Assembly: GCA_964586315.1 (NCBI GenBank)
Contig: CAZPHE010000010.1
Location: 1 to 47,909, forward strand
DNA from: CAZEER01 sp964586315
GTDB taxonomy: Bacteria; Fidelibacterota; Marinisomatia; Marinisomatales; UBA1611
DNA: 47,909 nucleotides
Direction: 5' to 3'
Shown: in pieces, positions 30,932 to 40,178 of the stretch
Numbering within the stretch: the stretch's first letter is position 1
Layout of the letters: each line of letters begins with the position of its first letter
Translations under genes and position numbers: made by a program
The notes under the pieces: generated by a model
Seen by the model: only the letters and a program-made list of their open reading frames with translations
What the model was told of the DNA's origin: nothing
Database searches by the model: none

Positions 30932-32578
30932 TTATTTTATATAAGTTACCTTTTTAAATATTTGATTCCCATTTACATTTGAGCAAATAAAATAAATTCC
31001 AGTGGGAAGATTATTTGGAGTCCATGAAAATTTTTTATTATTATATAATTTTTCATCAAAAATATTTGTTATATGTTCACCAGTATAAGAAAAAATATCA
31101 ATATTTTTAATTGATTGAGGTTTTACTGATATTTCTATATTTAATGATGGATTAAATGGATTAGGGTAAGTTTTTATTATTTGATATGCATCCGACAAAA
31201 TATCATTTTGATGAATTTCAGAAATGGTGAAATAATCAATAGTTTCAACAGCATTAACTATACCATAACCATAGGTGTTATTCGCGCTATCTGCCATTGA
31301 TGCTGTCATCATAATTGCCTCTCTTACTTCCATTGCTGTCCACTCTGGTCTTGCTTGAATAACTAATGCTACTGCACCAGCTACAAGAGGGCAGGATAAA
31401 GATGTCCCACTTAATTGAGTATAATTTGTTGAAGAGCCTGGACTTATACACCATGTTTGTCTACCTCGAGCGCATACTTCTGGTTTGATTCTACCATCTG
31501 CTGTTGGGCCATGTGAGCTAAAACTGGCAATCTCACCATTCTCCCACACTGCTCCAACAGAGATAACAGAATCAGCGTCTGCTGGAGCAATAATATAATA
31601 CCATTCAGTATTGCCCGAATTACCTGCTGCAGTAACACAAACCATACCTAAACCAACAGCAATATCAACTCCTATCGTGGTCACTGCTGTATTCCCATCC
31701 ATATCAGCATATTCATACCAATCCAAATAACCTAATGAACTTGAAACCACATCTGCACCATTTGATTCTCCCCACTCTAAACCTGAAACATAATCATCTT
31801 CTTCCTGCTGTATTTCCTGTGAAACATCTTCTGTCTTAGCTAGAAGGAATTCTGCATCAAATGCTACGCCAACTAATTCTCCAGGTGCATTAGCTGCAAT
31901 TGTTGAAAGAACAGCTGTACCATGATAATCCTGACTAATATTTTCTTCATCTTCTGTTTCATTTGCTGTTTCAGAATCATCATTAATTACATCCCACTGT
32001 GCAATAACATTGATATTAATTAATGCATTATGAGTCAAATCAAACCCGGTATCTAATAATAATATTCTTACCCCTTCTCCAGTATAACCTTGGTTGTGTA
32101 ATAGGTGAACATTGATCTGTTCTATTTGAGCTTGAGCTTCACCATAATCAAAATCTCTTGAGTAAGGATATATTTCATTTTCTTTTTTCAATGATAATTT
32201 TTTATATCCCAACACTGGTTCGATTTTCTTTACAAATGGGCATCTAGAAATTCTATTTAAATCAGTTTTTGAACAAATAACGGAAACTGCATTTAGCCAA
32301 CGACTTTCATTCTCAATTTTTAAACCCATTGTAGTTAATTGATCAATATAATGTTGAGAAACTTTTAGATCATACCAAAGTTGATTTGATGAGAGACCAT
32401 GCTTATTTCTTCTGATAATCGTCTCTGTATTTAAAGCAATTGGATTGGAACCATATTTATCCTTTAAATAAACCCACACTCTATAATTAGTGCCTCTTTT
32501 ACCTAATTCTATTTTTTTTACATCAAATTTTTGTGATAACAATATTAATGGGAAAAAATATATAAAAAGAGCTCGCAT
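30932..32578 (-). CDS. Subtilisin-like serine protease (S8) with T9SS tail
   Basis: This 548-residue protease has a signal peptide (about 1-16), an inhibitor-like propeptide (about 30-125) and an S8 catalytic domain. The catalytic residues are D176 (ILLLDTGFD), H219 (DYHGTAVLS) and S393 (GTSLSCP), with an oxyanion N320 (AAGN). The T9SS type A tail (about 465-548) includes TYPNPFNPSLNIEISV and GIYFICSNVNG. It would degrade proteins on the surface or outside the cell. It is 3 nt after the M14 carboxypeptidase gene, so the two peptidases are probably made together. Confidence 0.93.
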   Translation of the reverse strand: MRALFIYFFPLILLSQKFDVKKIELGKRGTNYRVWVYLKDKYGSNPIALNTETIIRRNKHGLSSNQLWYDLKVSQHYIDQLTTMGLKIENESRWLNAVSVICSKTDLNRISRCPFVKKIEPVLGYKKLSLKKENEIYPYSRDFDYGEAQAQIEQINVHLLHNQGYTGEGVRILLLDTGFDLTHNALININVIAQWDVINDDSETANETEDEENISQDYHGTAVLSTIAANAPGELVGVAFDAEFLLAKTEDVSQEIQQEEDDYVSGLEWGESNGADVVSSSLGYLDWYEYADMDGNTAVTTIGVDIAVGLGMVCVTAAGNSGNTEWYYIIAPADADSVISVGAVWENGEIASFSSHGPTADGRIKPEVCARGRQTWCISPGSSTNYTQLSGTSLSCPLVAGAVALVIQARPEWTAMEVREAIMMTASMADSANNTYGYGIVNAVETIDYFTISEIHQNDILSDAYQIIKTYPNPFNPSLNIEISVKPQSIKNIDIFSYTGEHITNIFDEKLYNNKKFSWTPNNLPTGIYFICSNVNGNQIFKKVTYIK

Positions 32579-32581
32579 CTA

Positions 32582-34837
32582 TTATAGATCTAAAATCAAA
32601 TTTGAAAGAGCAAGGATATCTACTACATTTAGGACTCCATTCCCATCTAAATCACAGAAAAACAATTGAGAATCAGACGGCTCATGCCCAAATAATAACA
32701 TATCTGCTAAAGCCAAAAGGTCGAATATGTCTGTGTGCATATCTGAATTAAAATCTCCCATGGAGCCCAAAGGTATACCGTTAATAAAAAAATCATCAAA
32801 AATAAAACCATCACCTTGTACAAAATTATTGGACGTTTGGACAAACCTAAACCCAGATATACCTTGAAAATCTATCTGATTTAAATAAATAATTTCATTT
32901 ACCCATTCGTCTTGGGTACCATCATATCCTGGTTCACCTAACGTCTGTGTGGATAGCCCAGAACCAGAAACAGTATATTCTCCCTGGAGACTTATCCAAC
33001 CTAAAGTATCAATCAATGCCTGAAATCGTACAAAATCACGATTGGATTGTATATCCCACTTTGCATTGAAAGTCACAGTTGGGTGTGAAATATAGTTAAG
33101 GTTTATATGGTTTATGACTTCTGCAACTGTCTCTTGATTGCCTTGATATTCTCCATCTGGACTATCTGACAAAGCATAAGCACCATTTGCAGCATCATCT
33201 GTAAGCCCCCAATCTCCATCAACACTCCAATTAATCAATTCATTTTCAAATCCATCAAAAAAAAGTGTTTGCGGTTGACCAATTAAGAATTCCAATGTAT
33301 CAATCCTAGAATAACTATTTTCAGATTCTAAAGAAATAATAATCCCGCTAATATTACCCGGACTTGCGTTTTCAGAGATTGTAAATGAAAGAGTTATATC
33401 ATCTGAATCTCTAGCATCTATCTCACTTATAGTAAATGATTCTAATTCTAATATAATCCAATCATTAAGAGGCGATAAACTAACTTCAATATCTGAACCA
33501 GAATTACTAAGACCGCGATTTTGAATTAAGATTTCAATCTCAACTTCTTGTCCTTGCTCAAGAATTTCTTGAGAAATTTCATAAGAATGAACAATTATAT
33601 CTGATCCTGCAACAAATGAAAAAACTTTATTTGCATGGAATTGATCAATGCATAGTTGAAGAATATCATCTTCTGATGGCCAAAATCCTTGGGAATAAGA
33701 TCCTACTTCAGGAGTATAAGCAATAATATTTTGGCCACCATATGTCCAATCTACAGCATCGCCATTAACCGTATATCCAATCACTTCAAATCCAGTTCCA
33801 GAAGGATAACCATTATATTTTGCCATTTCATTACCAATCTCTCTTAAAGTAGTTAAATCGGGTTCATCTGGTAAGGATGCATCTCCATAAGCATGAATGT
33901 AAACATTGGAATAACTATGATAATGTAAAACATCTTTAAAATCACGATTTAATATAAAATCACGGATTGCTTGTGTTTCAGGTTCAGAAAACTCCGACTC
34001 TCCGCGGTAAGTTGTGGAACAACCATCAGGCGAGGATCCTGTATCATTTGCTCCCCATCCATAACCATAGTTCCTGTTTAAGTCTACGCCCCGATTTGTT
34101 CCATTCCCGCAATTTGTATCGCGCCTATTTTTTCGGTGCATTCCTCCACCATCGGGTTCAATACTTTCATTATATACATAGCCATCCGGATTAATAACAG
34201 GCACAAACCACATTTCACGATTATTTATTAAGTATGTTAATTCAGGATCATTACCATATTGTTCAGTTAATTGTTGTACAAAATAAAATAGATTCATCAT
34301 ACTTAAGGGTTCTCTCGCATGTGTTAATCCAGTATAAAGCACTTCTGGCTCATCTTCATCACTACTGGGATTATCTGAAACCTTGAATGCCCATATATCA
34401 CGTTCTTCAATGGATTGACCAATTACAAGTCTTTCTGAAATAATGTTAGGATAAGTTAATTGCAGTTCATCAAATCTTGTATTTAATTCATCCCAGGTGT
34501 AATTCCCCTGCATAGATCCCAGTGGAAAATCACGTTGCTCTGAAGGACGATTTCTTGATTTATAATAAGTAGTAAGGTTTGGAATTAGTATTTTAAGTTG
34601 TAATCCTCTTGATTGCAATTCTATTGTTTCACTTTCAGAAACAGTTAAATCAAGGAAAACACCCTTCTTACCTGTTACATGATCTAAAGGAATACCTAAC
34701 TCAGAAACAATTGCAATATTTTCAGAAGTTGGGTTATATAATCTGATAGATTGATAGGTTTCAGTAGCAAAAATCAGATTAAATAAAAAAGCAGCTCTGA
34801 AAAAAAAATCGGATATAATTTTCAAATTACTAAACAT
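32582..34837 (-). CDS. Zinc carboxypeptidase (M14) with dockerin-like tail
   Basis: This 751-residue protein starts at ATG 34837. The start overlaps the citrate synthase stop by 8 nt; a longer frame into that gene is unlikely. A signal-like segment is followed by a propeptide and the M14 domain, with zinc ligands H173 and E176 (THAREPLSMM) and H307 (LHYHSYSN), catalytic E377 (YTPEVGS) and VDLNRNYGYGW. Beta-sandwich regions follow (about 415-660), one MAM/jelly-roll-like. A dockerin-like pair ends it: GDFNSDMHTDIFDLLALAD and CDLDGNGVLNVVDILALS. It removes C-terminal residues from peptides outside the cell. Confidence 0.92.
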   Translation of the reverse strand: MFSNLKIISDFFFRAAFLFNLIFATETYQSIRLYNPTSENIAIVSELGIPLDHVTGKKGVFLDLTVSESETIELQSRGLQLKILIPNLTTYYKSRNRPSEQRDFPLGSMQGNYTWDELNTRFDELQLTYPNIISERLVIGQSIEERDIWAFKVSDNPSSDEDEPEVLYTGLTHAREPLSMMNLFYFVQQLTEQYGNDPELTYLINNREMWFVPVINPDGYVYNESIEPDGGGMHRKNRRDTNCGNGTNRGVDLNRNYGYGWGANDTGSSPDGCSTTYRGESEFSEPETQAIRDFILNRDFKDVLHYHSYSNVYIHAYGDASLPDEPDLTTLREIGNEMAKYNGYPSGTGFEVIGYTVNGDAVDWTYGGQNIIAYTPEVGSYSQGFWPSEDDILQLCIDQFHANKVFSFVAGSDIIVHSYEISQEILEQGQEVEIEILIQNRGLSNSGSDIEVSLSPLNDWIILELESFTISEIDARDSDDITLSFTISENASPGNISGIIISLESENSYSRIDTLEFLIGQPQTLFFDGFENELINWSVDGDWGLTDDAANGAYALSDSPDGEYQGNQETVAEVINHINLNYISHPTVTFNAKWDIQSNRDFVRFQALIDTLGWISLQGEYTVSGSGLSTQTLGEPGYDGTQDEWVNEIIYLNQIDFQGISGFRFVQTSNNFVQGDGFIFDDFFINGIPLGSMGDFNSDMHTDIFDLLALADMLLFGHEPSDSQLFFCDLDGNGVLNVVDILALSNLILDL

Positions 34838-36101
34838 TAAATCTAATCCAATCTGTTGTAACTGACTTTGGGCGAGTAATAGGTATACCAAGTGCACGCT
34901 CCCATACCATTTGAGAAATCATGCCCATTGCACGAGATATACTAAATAGAACAGTATAAAAATTGAATTCTTTTAATCCATAATAATAAAGAAGTGAGCC
35001 AGAAGCAGCATCTACATTTGGCCATGGATTTTTTGCCTTCCCATGTTCCTTTAAAACTTTTGGCACAACTTCAAAAAGAAGATCGACGATACCAAAAACA
35101 TCATCATTCTTTATATGTTCTTGTCCAAATTTTATAAACGCTGAAAACCTTGGGTCAGGACATCTTAAAACTGCATGCCCATATCCAGGAATTACTCTGC
35201 CACTATTCAATCTTAACCAACAATATTCTTTTAGCGCATCTTTACTAGGTAAACCTTTAAAATTATCATGGACACTTAAAACAAATTTTAAACATTCTTG
35301 ATTTGCTAGACCATGTAGTGGACCTGCAAGTCCATTTAAACCCGCTGATACGGCAAAATAAGGGTCTGATAATGCAGATGCTACTGTATGAGAAGCAAAA
35401 GCACTTACGTTTCCTCCTTCATGATCACAGTGTAACATAAAATATAGTTGCATTAATTTTTTAAAATCTCCACTATCATCTGGTAGACCTGTCATATGAA
35501 CAAAATTACTAGACCAATCTAGATTTGGATCAGGTAAAATTCTTTTACCTTTATTAAATCGCATTCTATAAATCCCAGCACCTAATGTAGGTAATTTTGC
35601 TAAGAGTCTTATCCCATCATCTAAAATCGCTTCCCAATATTCAGTCTTTGACATCCCTTCATTATATCGCTTACAAAATATACTCTCACCCTGCATAGCA
35701 AGAATTGCTGTGTTAAACATCGTCATAGGGTGAGCATGCTCTGGCATTTCTTTAAGGACCTTCCACACATAATCTGGAACAATAAGATGAGAAGAAAATT
35801 GATTTTGCAAATCTTCTAATTCTATGTCATTTGGTAATTCTCCTGTTAAAAGGAGTGAAAATACTTCTTCAGGAAGTATATGAGTTATATCTAAAAGAGA
35901 TTTACCTCTAATAATTAATCCTTTATCAGGAGAAACAGATGATGTATCACATACAAATGCCTTAATACCTCTCAACCCTGAATAAGCTTGGGCAACAGTT
36001 ACATCACTAATTTTTTTATCTCCTTTATCAGCTATAAGCTGTTTGATCTCTTTTTGGACAATCGGAATTTGATTTTTTAATTTTGTTTTCAGCAAACTCA
36101 T
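34830..36101 (-). CDS. gltA: Citrate synthase, eukaryotic-like type
   Basis: The 423-residue protein resembles the mitochondrial-type enzyme more than the usual bacterial hexameric type. It has the His motif LHCDHEGGNVSAFASH (about 223-238), GLAGPLHGLANQECL with H263, VIPGYGHAVLR with H309, and the catalytic Asp364 in NVDAASG. It makes citrate from oxaloacetate and acetyl-CoA. All key residues are kept. No other TCA gene is next to it. The M14 peptidase gene overlaps the stop by 8 nt, possibly by chance of packing. Confidence 0.95.
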   Translation of the reverse strand: MSLLKTKLKNQIPIVQKEIKQLIADKGDKKISDVTVAQAYSGLRGIKAFVCDTSSVSPDKGLIIRGKSLLDITHILPEEVFSLLLTGELPNDIELEDLQNQFSSHLIVPDYVWKVLKEMPEHAHPMTMFNTAILAMQGESIFCKRYNEGMSKTEYWEAILDDGIRLLAKLPTLGAGIYRMRFNKGKRILPDPNLDWSSNFVHMTGLPDDSGDFKKLMQLYFMLHCDHEGGNVSAFASHTVASALSDPYFAVSAGLNGLAGPLHGLANQECLKFVLSVHDNFKGLPSKDALKEYCWLRLNSGRVIPGYGHAVLRCPDPRFSAFIKFGQEHIKNDDVFGIVDLLFEVVPKVLKEHGKAKNPWPNVDAASGSLLYYYGLKEFNFYTVLFSISRAMGMISQMVWERALGIPITRPKSVTTDWIRFNV

Positions 36102-36249
36102 ATTCTATCCCTTTATATGAAAAACTTATATTTTTATTAAAGAATTTAACTCTACAACCATTTATCTATTGCTCTTAATATGTTGTGATAATGGAATATC
36201 TGATAGATTTTTAAACTAAGCAATATTGTTATAGATTGTATATTAAAGG

Positions 36250-36969
36250 TTAATTTTTATTTTTATATAATTCACGAGCAAGCTCTAGATCTTCAATGAA
36301 ATCTATTTCCATACAAGGATATTTAGATACATCTACATAATATACATTGGTTTTATCAAGTAAAGGTTGGATTGCAGCTTCAAAATAGTCATTTTGACCG
36401 CCTGCATTAATAAGATTCTTTAAAGAATTAGAAAACAGTTGAACAAAATTTTTTGATAATTTTGCAACACCTATAAATTCACCTAAACATTGAGCCTCAA
36501 TTAAATCTTTTCCTATTGCCACAATCTTTTTATTACCACCATCAATAACTTTTACTTCTTCTCTTCCACATGATTTTATATCCACTGCAAGAGCATTATC
36601 AGATTTTGAATTGATTATTTTCTTTAACATCTCTATTGGATATACAATATCAGCATTCATTAAAACATAATTTGTATTAAGTTCATCTCTAGCCAAATAA
36701 ATTGAATAAGCTGTATTAGTTTCAAAATAATGATGGTTAATAAGAAAATTGAAATTCAGATTTGGAAAGTTATGCTTGAGATGCTTCATTAGCATTTCAC
36801 GGAGATAACCCACAACCATAACTATTTCTTTTATACCAAGACTTTCCAGTGCTTCCAATTGGTAATGTATAATTGGTTTATCCCCAACTTTAAGTAAACA
36901 TTTTGGGATATTATATGTATACGGGTATAATCTTCTAGATACTCCTGCAGCTAAAATAAATGCTTTCAT
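36250..36969 (-). CDS. Nucleotidyltransferase (sugar-phosphate / phosphocholine type)
   Basis: The 239-residue protein has the pyrophosphorylase start FILAAGVSRRLYPYTYNIPK (G-x-G/A-x-R-L and P-K), LLKVGDKPIIHYQLEAL, then NADIVYPIEML with a metal-binding Asp, and FIEDLELARELY at the end. It is shaped like LicC (CTP:phosphocholine cytidylyltransferase) and related short members, which activate a small phosphate with CTP. Given the two CDP-glycerol transferase homologues upstream, a CDP product is plausible. The exact substrate is unknown. It is 12 nt after the GT9 gene. Confidence 0.8.
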   Translation of the reverse strand: MKAFILAAGVSRRLYPYTYNIPKCLLKVGDKPIIHYQLEALESLGIKEIVMVVGYLREMLMKHLKHNFPNLNFNFLINHHYFETNTAYSIYLARDELNTNYVLMNADIVYPIEMLKKIINSKSDNALAVDIKSCGREEVKVIDGGNKKIVAIGKDLIEAQCLGEFIGVAKLSKNFVQLFSNSLKNLINAGGQNDYFEAAIQPLLDKTNVYYVDVSKYPCMEIDFIEDLELARELYKNKN

Positions 36970-36981
36970 TATAAAATAAAA

Positions 36982-37962
36982 TTACAGCTTTGTAAACCTA
37001 TTGACAGCAATTTCTATATCAGATTTCGAAATTTTGTTAATACATAAAATTTGATTATCACGATTTCCGCATGCATTACCAATGCATTTTCTACAATGTT
37101 TTATTATATGGGTATTAGAACCTATTGGTGCAGTTATTTCGGCTATTCCTACACCAAAAAATGATATTGTTGGAATTCCCAAAGCTGCAGAAATATGCCC
37201 CAAACCACTATCGCTTGCCAATGCAAATTTACAAATAGAAATTAGTGCAATAGATTGTCTAAGATTATATGCTCCACAGATAGATTTTATAGAATTATTT
37301 TTACAAGATTCAATCAATTTATTCCCTCTTTCAAAATCATTTTTAGAACCAAATATAAGGTAATCATTCTTTGAATTATTGATCCATTTCCGCAATAAAT
37401 TATTAGATATAGTTCTAGTATCTGAGATACTGAATGGGAAAAGTGCTACTGGATGTTCTAATCCCAGGTTTTTCATTTCTTTATCTGCCCATTGATTTTC
37501 CGAATCAGATAAATGTAATTCTGGGATATCGGATATTGGAGAATTTTCACCAAGTAGATTTAAATATTTTTTGGAACGGTGTAGTGTTTCATTAGGTTTT
37601 GGGATAGGATTAGTTAAAAAAGAAGATCGCATCTGTGCACTATACCCATAACGAATTTGGGCACCAGAAAACCATAATATAAATGCACTCCTAATTGAAT
37701 CAGTTAATGTATAAAACAAATCAAAATTTTCAGATCTTAATCTTAACCCAGTTCTAATTGTGCCTATATAACTATTTAAATAATTGCTAGGAATTGGTAT
37801 TAATTTCTTAATTACAGAATGGTTTACATAAACCCCTGAAACCCAACTTTTACATATTACATATATTTCTGATTGAGGGTTTTGGTTTTTTAATTGCTTG
37901 ATAAAAGGAAGAGCCATAACCGAGTCCCCAATCCAATTAGGACTATAAACTCCTATCTTCAT
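36982..37962 (-). CDS. Glycosyltransferase family 9 (heptosyltransferase-like)
   Basis: The 326-residue enzyme begins KIGVYSPNWIGDSVMALPFI, the GT9 N-motif. In the C-half it has LASDSGLGHISAALGIPTISFFG, the donor-binding loop of ADP-heptose transferases, then a Cys group (CRKCIGNACGN, later C). It would add a heptose or similar sugar to an LPS core or other surface glycan. Most parts match LPS heptosyltransferases. It is 1 nt after a CDP-glycerol transferase homologue gene and 12 nt before the nucleotidyltransferase gene. Confidence 0.88.
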   Translation of the reverse strand: MKIGVYSPNWIGDSVMALPFIKQLKNQNPQSEIYVICKSWVSGVYVNHSVIKKLIPIPSNYLNSYIGTIRTGLRLRSENFDLFYTLTDSIRSAFILWFSGAQIRYGYSAQMRSSFLTNPIPKPNETLHRSKKYLNLLGENSPISDIPELHLSDSENQWADKEMKNLGLEHPVALFPFSISDTRTISNNLLRKWINNSKNDYLIFGSKNDFERGNKLIESCKNNSIKSICGAYNLRQSIALISICKFALASDSGLGHISAALGIPTISFFGVGIAEITAPIGSNTHIIKHCRKCIGNACGNRDNQILCINKISKSDIEIAVNRFTKL

Positions 37963-37963
37963 A

Positions 37964-39043
37964 TTAAAATTTTTCTATAGCATCTACAAGTCTTGAAGAT
38001 GCTTTACCATCATTTTTATAAAGATAATTTTTAAATGCATCTATTCTTTGATCTGACATTGCATCTAAATTATCTAAAGCAAAATATACTCTACCTAAAA
38101 GATCTGAAGGATTAATAATTTTATATGAGAAATCCACATCTTGTTGTCTATTTAAATCCATTTTTTCCCAATAACGACTTTTAAAAATTTTATGTTTTAG
38201 TCTAAGTGTATAACATTCAGCCTGAATAATTGGTCTATTCAAAGGAAGATATTCAAACATGGTAGATGATATATCTGTTATTAAAACATCTGAAATCTTA
38301 TAAAATGGAATTATATCAATATTTTTATTATCTATTAACTCTATGCCTTCATTTTCCTTTGACAATTTATTACATAACTCACTTTGATAACGAAATCGTT
38401 TCTGTTCCCAACTAAATCCATGAAGTTTTATAATTATATTATAATCTTGACTTAATTCTGGTAAATAAGGACAAATTTTTTCGATAGATGTAGGGTAAAA
38501 ACTAGGAGCATACAACACAGTTTTTTTATTGGGATTCAGATTTAGATAATCAGAACATAATCTAATTTCATGATCTTTAATAGTATGTAATCTATCAAGT
38601 TTAGTAAATCCTGTTAAAATCAAATTTTTATGCCCATGATTTTTTAATTCATTAAATCTGTTCAATGATTCAACTGCTCTTATATTGATTCTATCATCAA
38701 TATCCTTATAATAAGACTTTTTAAGTCCAATACCATGATATACCATTACAGCAATCGTTTTCTGAACAGCAATCTTGTTCAATTGACCAATATTACCAAC
38801 AATAATTATATCAAAAGAATGCTTAACAATTTTTTTGATACGTTCCTTTTCTGTATTTGCTGAAAGAAATTTTATGGATATCTCTGAACAGAAATTATTT
38901 AGTATTTGTTCTTGAATTTTAGAAACTCGGCAAGGCATAGAGACATATATTTTATAATTTTCCCTATATGTTAATTCTTCTATGATTGGTAAAAAGTTCG
39001 ACCAATAATATAAATGATGAGTTTCAAAAAGAACTGTTTTCAA
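37964..39043 (-). CDS. CDP-glycerol glycerophosphotransferase family protein, copy B
   Basis: The 359-residue GT-B enzyme has MVYHGIGLKKSYYKDID, VLYAPSFYPTS, IIIKLHGFSW and the donor motif VLITDISSTMFEYL-LNRPII. These match the TagB/TagF-type family that moves glycerol- or ribitol-phosphate from CDP-donors. The start overlaps the upstream homologue gene by 20 nt. It is a paralogue of that protein (shared YHGIG, K-x-S-Y, APxFYP, SST). No membrane segment is seen. In a Gram-negative context the acceptor is likely an O-antigen or capsule unit. Confidence 0.85.
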   Translation of the reverse strand: MKTVLFETHHLYYWSNFLPIIEELTYRENYKIYVSMPCRVSKIQEQILNNFCSEISIKFLSANTEKERIKKIVKHSFDIIIVGNIGQLNKIAVQKTIAVMVYHGIGLKKSYYKDIDDRINIRAVESLNRFNELKNHGHKNLILTGFTKLDRLHTIKDHEIRLCSDYLNLNPNKKTVLYAPSFYPTSIEKICPYLPELSQDYNIIIKLHGFSWEQKRFRYQSELCNKLSKENEGIELIDNKNIDIIPFYKISDVLITDISSTMFEYLPLNRPIIQAECYTLRLKHKIFKSRYWEKMDLNRQQDVDFSYKIINPSDLLGRVYFALDNLDAMSDQRIDAFKNYLYKNDGKASSRLVDAIEKF

Positions 39044-40178
39044 AATGCAAATTTTTTTTATCTCTTAATCGTAATATAATCTCTTTTTTTGCACGATACG
39101 CTGCTAATCCATCAAGTTTAAATAACATTTTATTTTGATATTTTTTCATCTCATTAAGTTTTTCTTGTGAATTCTGTAAAGCAAATGTAATCGTTTTAGA
39201 AAGGTCTTTTGGATTTTGGGCTTCAAAACAAAAATCGGAGATATTTTTTTCCATAGTCTGATTTAATCTTTTTCTATAAAGCCTGTGTTTAAAAATACGA
39301 TGAGATAATTTTAATTTGAAAAATCGATTCACAACAACTGGCTTATTACATGCAAGCATTTCATATATTGTACTGCTAGCTTCCGTTAAAAGGAGATCTG
39401 AAACTTTATAGAAAGGAGTGATATTATATACATTTGGAGGAATTAAGCGTATATGATCGTATTTTTTTATAAGACCACGAAAAATTTTTCTTTTTTGTTT
39501 ATGATCTATTTCAGCAAAGTTTTTTAGGAAAGTTGACCATAGATGTGGTTTAATCAAAAGATTATAACCTCTTGTATATTCACCCAATTTCATACCAATA
39601 GGTTCTACAGAACTTGGATAAAACGTAGGTGCAAACAGAATAGTCTTCTTATTTGTGTCCAAATTGTATTCTTTTATTATTGAATTAGTATCAATTTTTT
39701 TTTGAAATAATGGATCCAATTTTATAAATCCAGTAAGAGCTAAATCTGTATTAACTCCATTTTCTCTCAATTGTTTTATTCTATGGGGTCCTTCAACAAA
39801 ACGGATATCAAGGCGTGAATGGTTATCTAACCAATAAGATGGTTTAATACCTATTCCATGGTAAATCATGCCTACTAATGTTTCATCATTCACAAATTTG
39901 TCTAGGTCATACCTAGACCATCCACAAATAAAAACATTTAAATCCAAATCACGTATTTTCTTCTGTCGCTTAATTTCTGTATCTGCTTCAATAAAAGTCC
40001 CAGGTTTTTTTTTAAGAATAGAAGAACATAGCTCGTACTCTTCCTTAGGTATCTCTCTGGACGTTGAATGAAAAATTAAAAATCTATTATCAGATGCAAG
40101 AAGATCAATCAGAGGTTCAAATTGAGGTAAATGGTATAAATAATAACTATCAAAAAGAATTGATATTTTACTAGGCAT
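39024..40178 (-). CDS. CDP-glycerol glycerophosphotransferase family protein, copy A
   Basis: The 384-residue enzyme has MIYHGIGIKPSYWLD, ILFAPTFYPSSVEPIG, LLIKPHLWS and LLLTEASSTIYEMLACNKPVVV, the same four blocks as the following gene. It is read first of the pair, after the ABC exporter gene whose stop it overlaps by 8 nt. The C-terminal helix KMLFKLDGLAAYRAKKEI is like polyol-phosphate transferases. Two copies may act in sequence, as a primase and an extender, as in teichoic acid pathways. That division is inference. Confidence 0.85.
   Translation of the reverse strand: MPSKISILFDSYYLYHLPQFEPLIDLLASDNRFLIFHSTSREIPKEEYELCSSILKKKPGTFIEADTEIKRQKKIRDLDLNVFICGWSRYDLDKFVNDETLVGMIYHGIGIKPSYWLDNHSRLDIRFVEGPHRIKQLRENGVNTDLALTGFIKLDPLFQKKIDTNSIIKEYNLDTNKKTILFAPTFYPSSVEPIGMKLGEYTRGYNLLIKPHLWSTFLKNFAEIDHKQKRKIFRGLIKKYDHIRLIPPNVYNITPFYKVSDLLLTEASSTIYEMLACNKPVVVNRFFKLKLSHRIFKHRLYRKRLNQTMEKNISDFCFEAQNPKDLSKTITFALQNSQEKLNEMKKYQNKMLFKLDGLAAYRAKKEIILRLRDKKNLHFENSSF

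Noticed and set aside
37082..37110. Cys group in the GT9 protein (CRKCIGNACGN) as a novel metal site
   Set aside because: Similar Cys clusters near the C-terminus are common in GT9 heptosyltransferase relatives, so this is ordinary.
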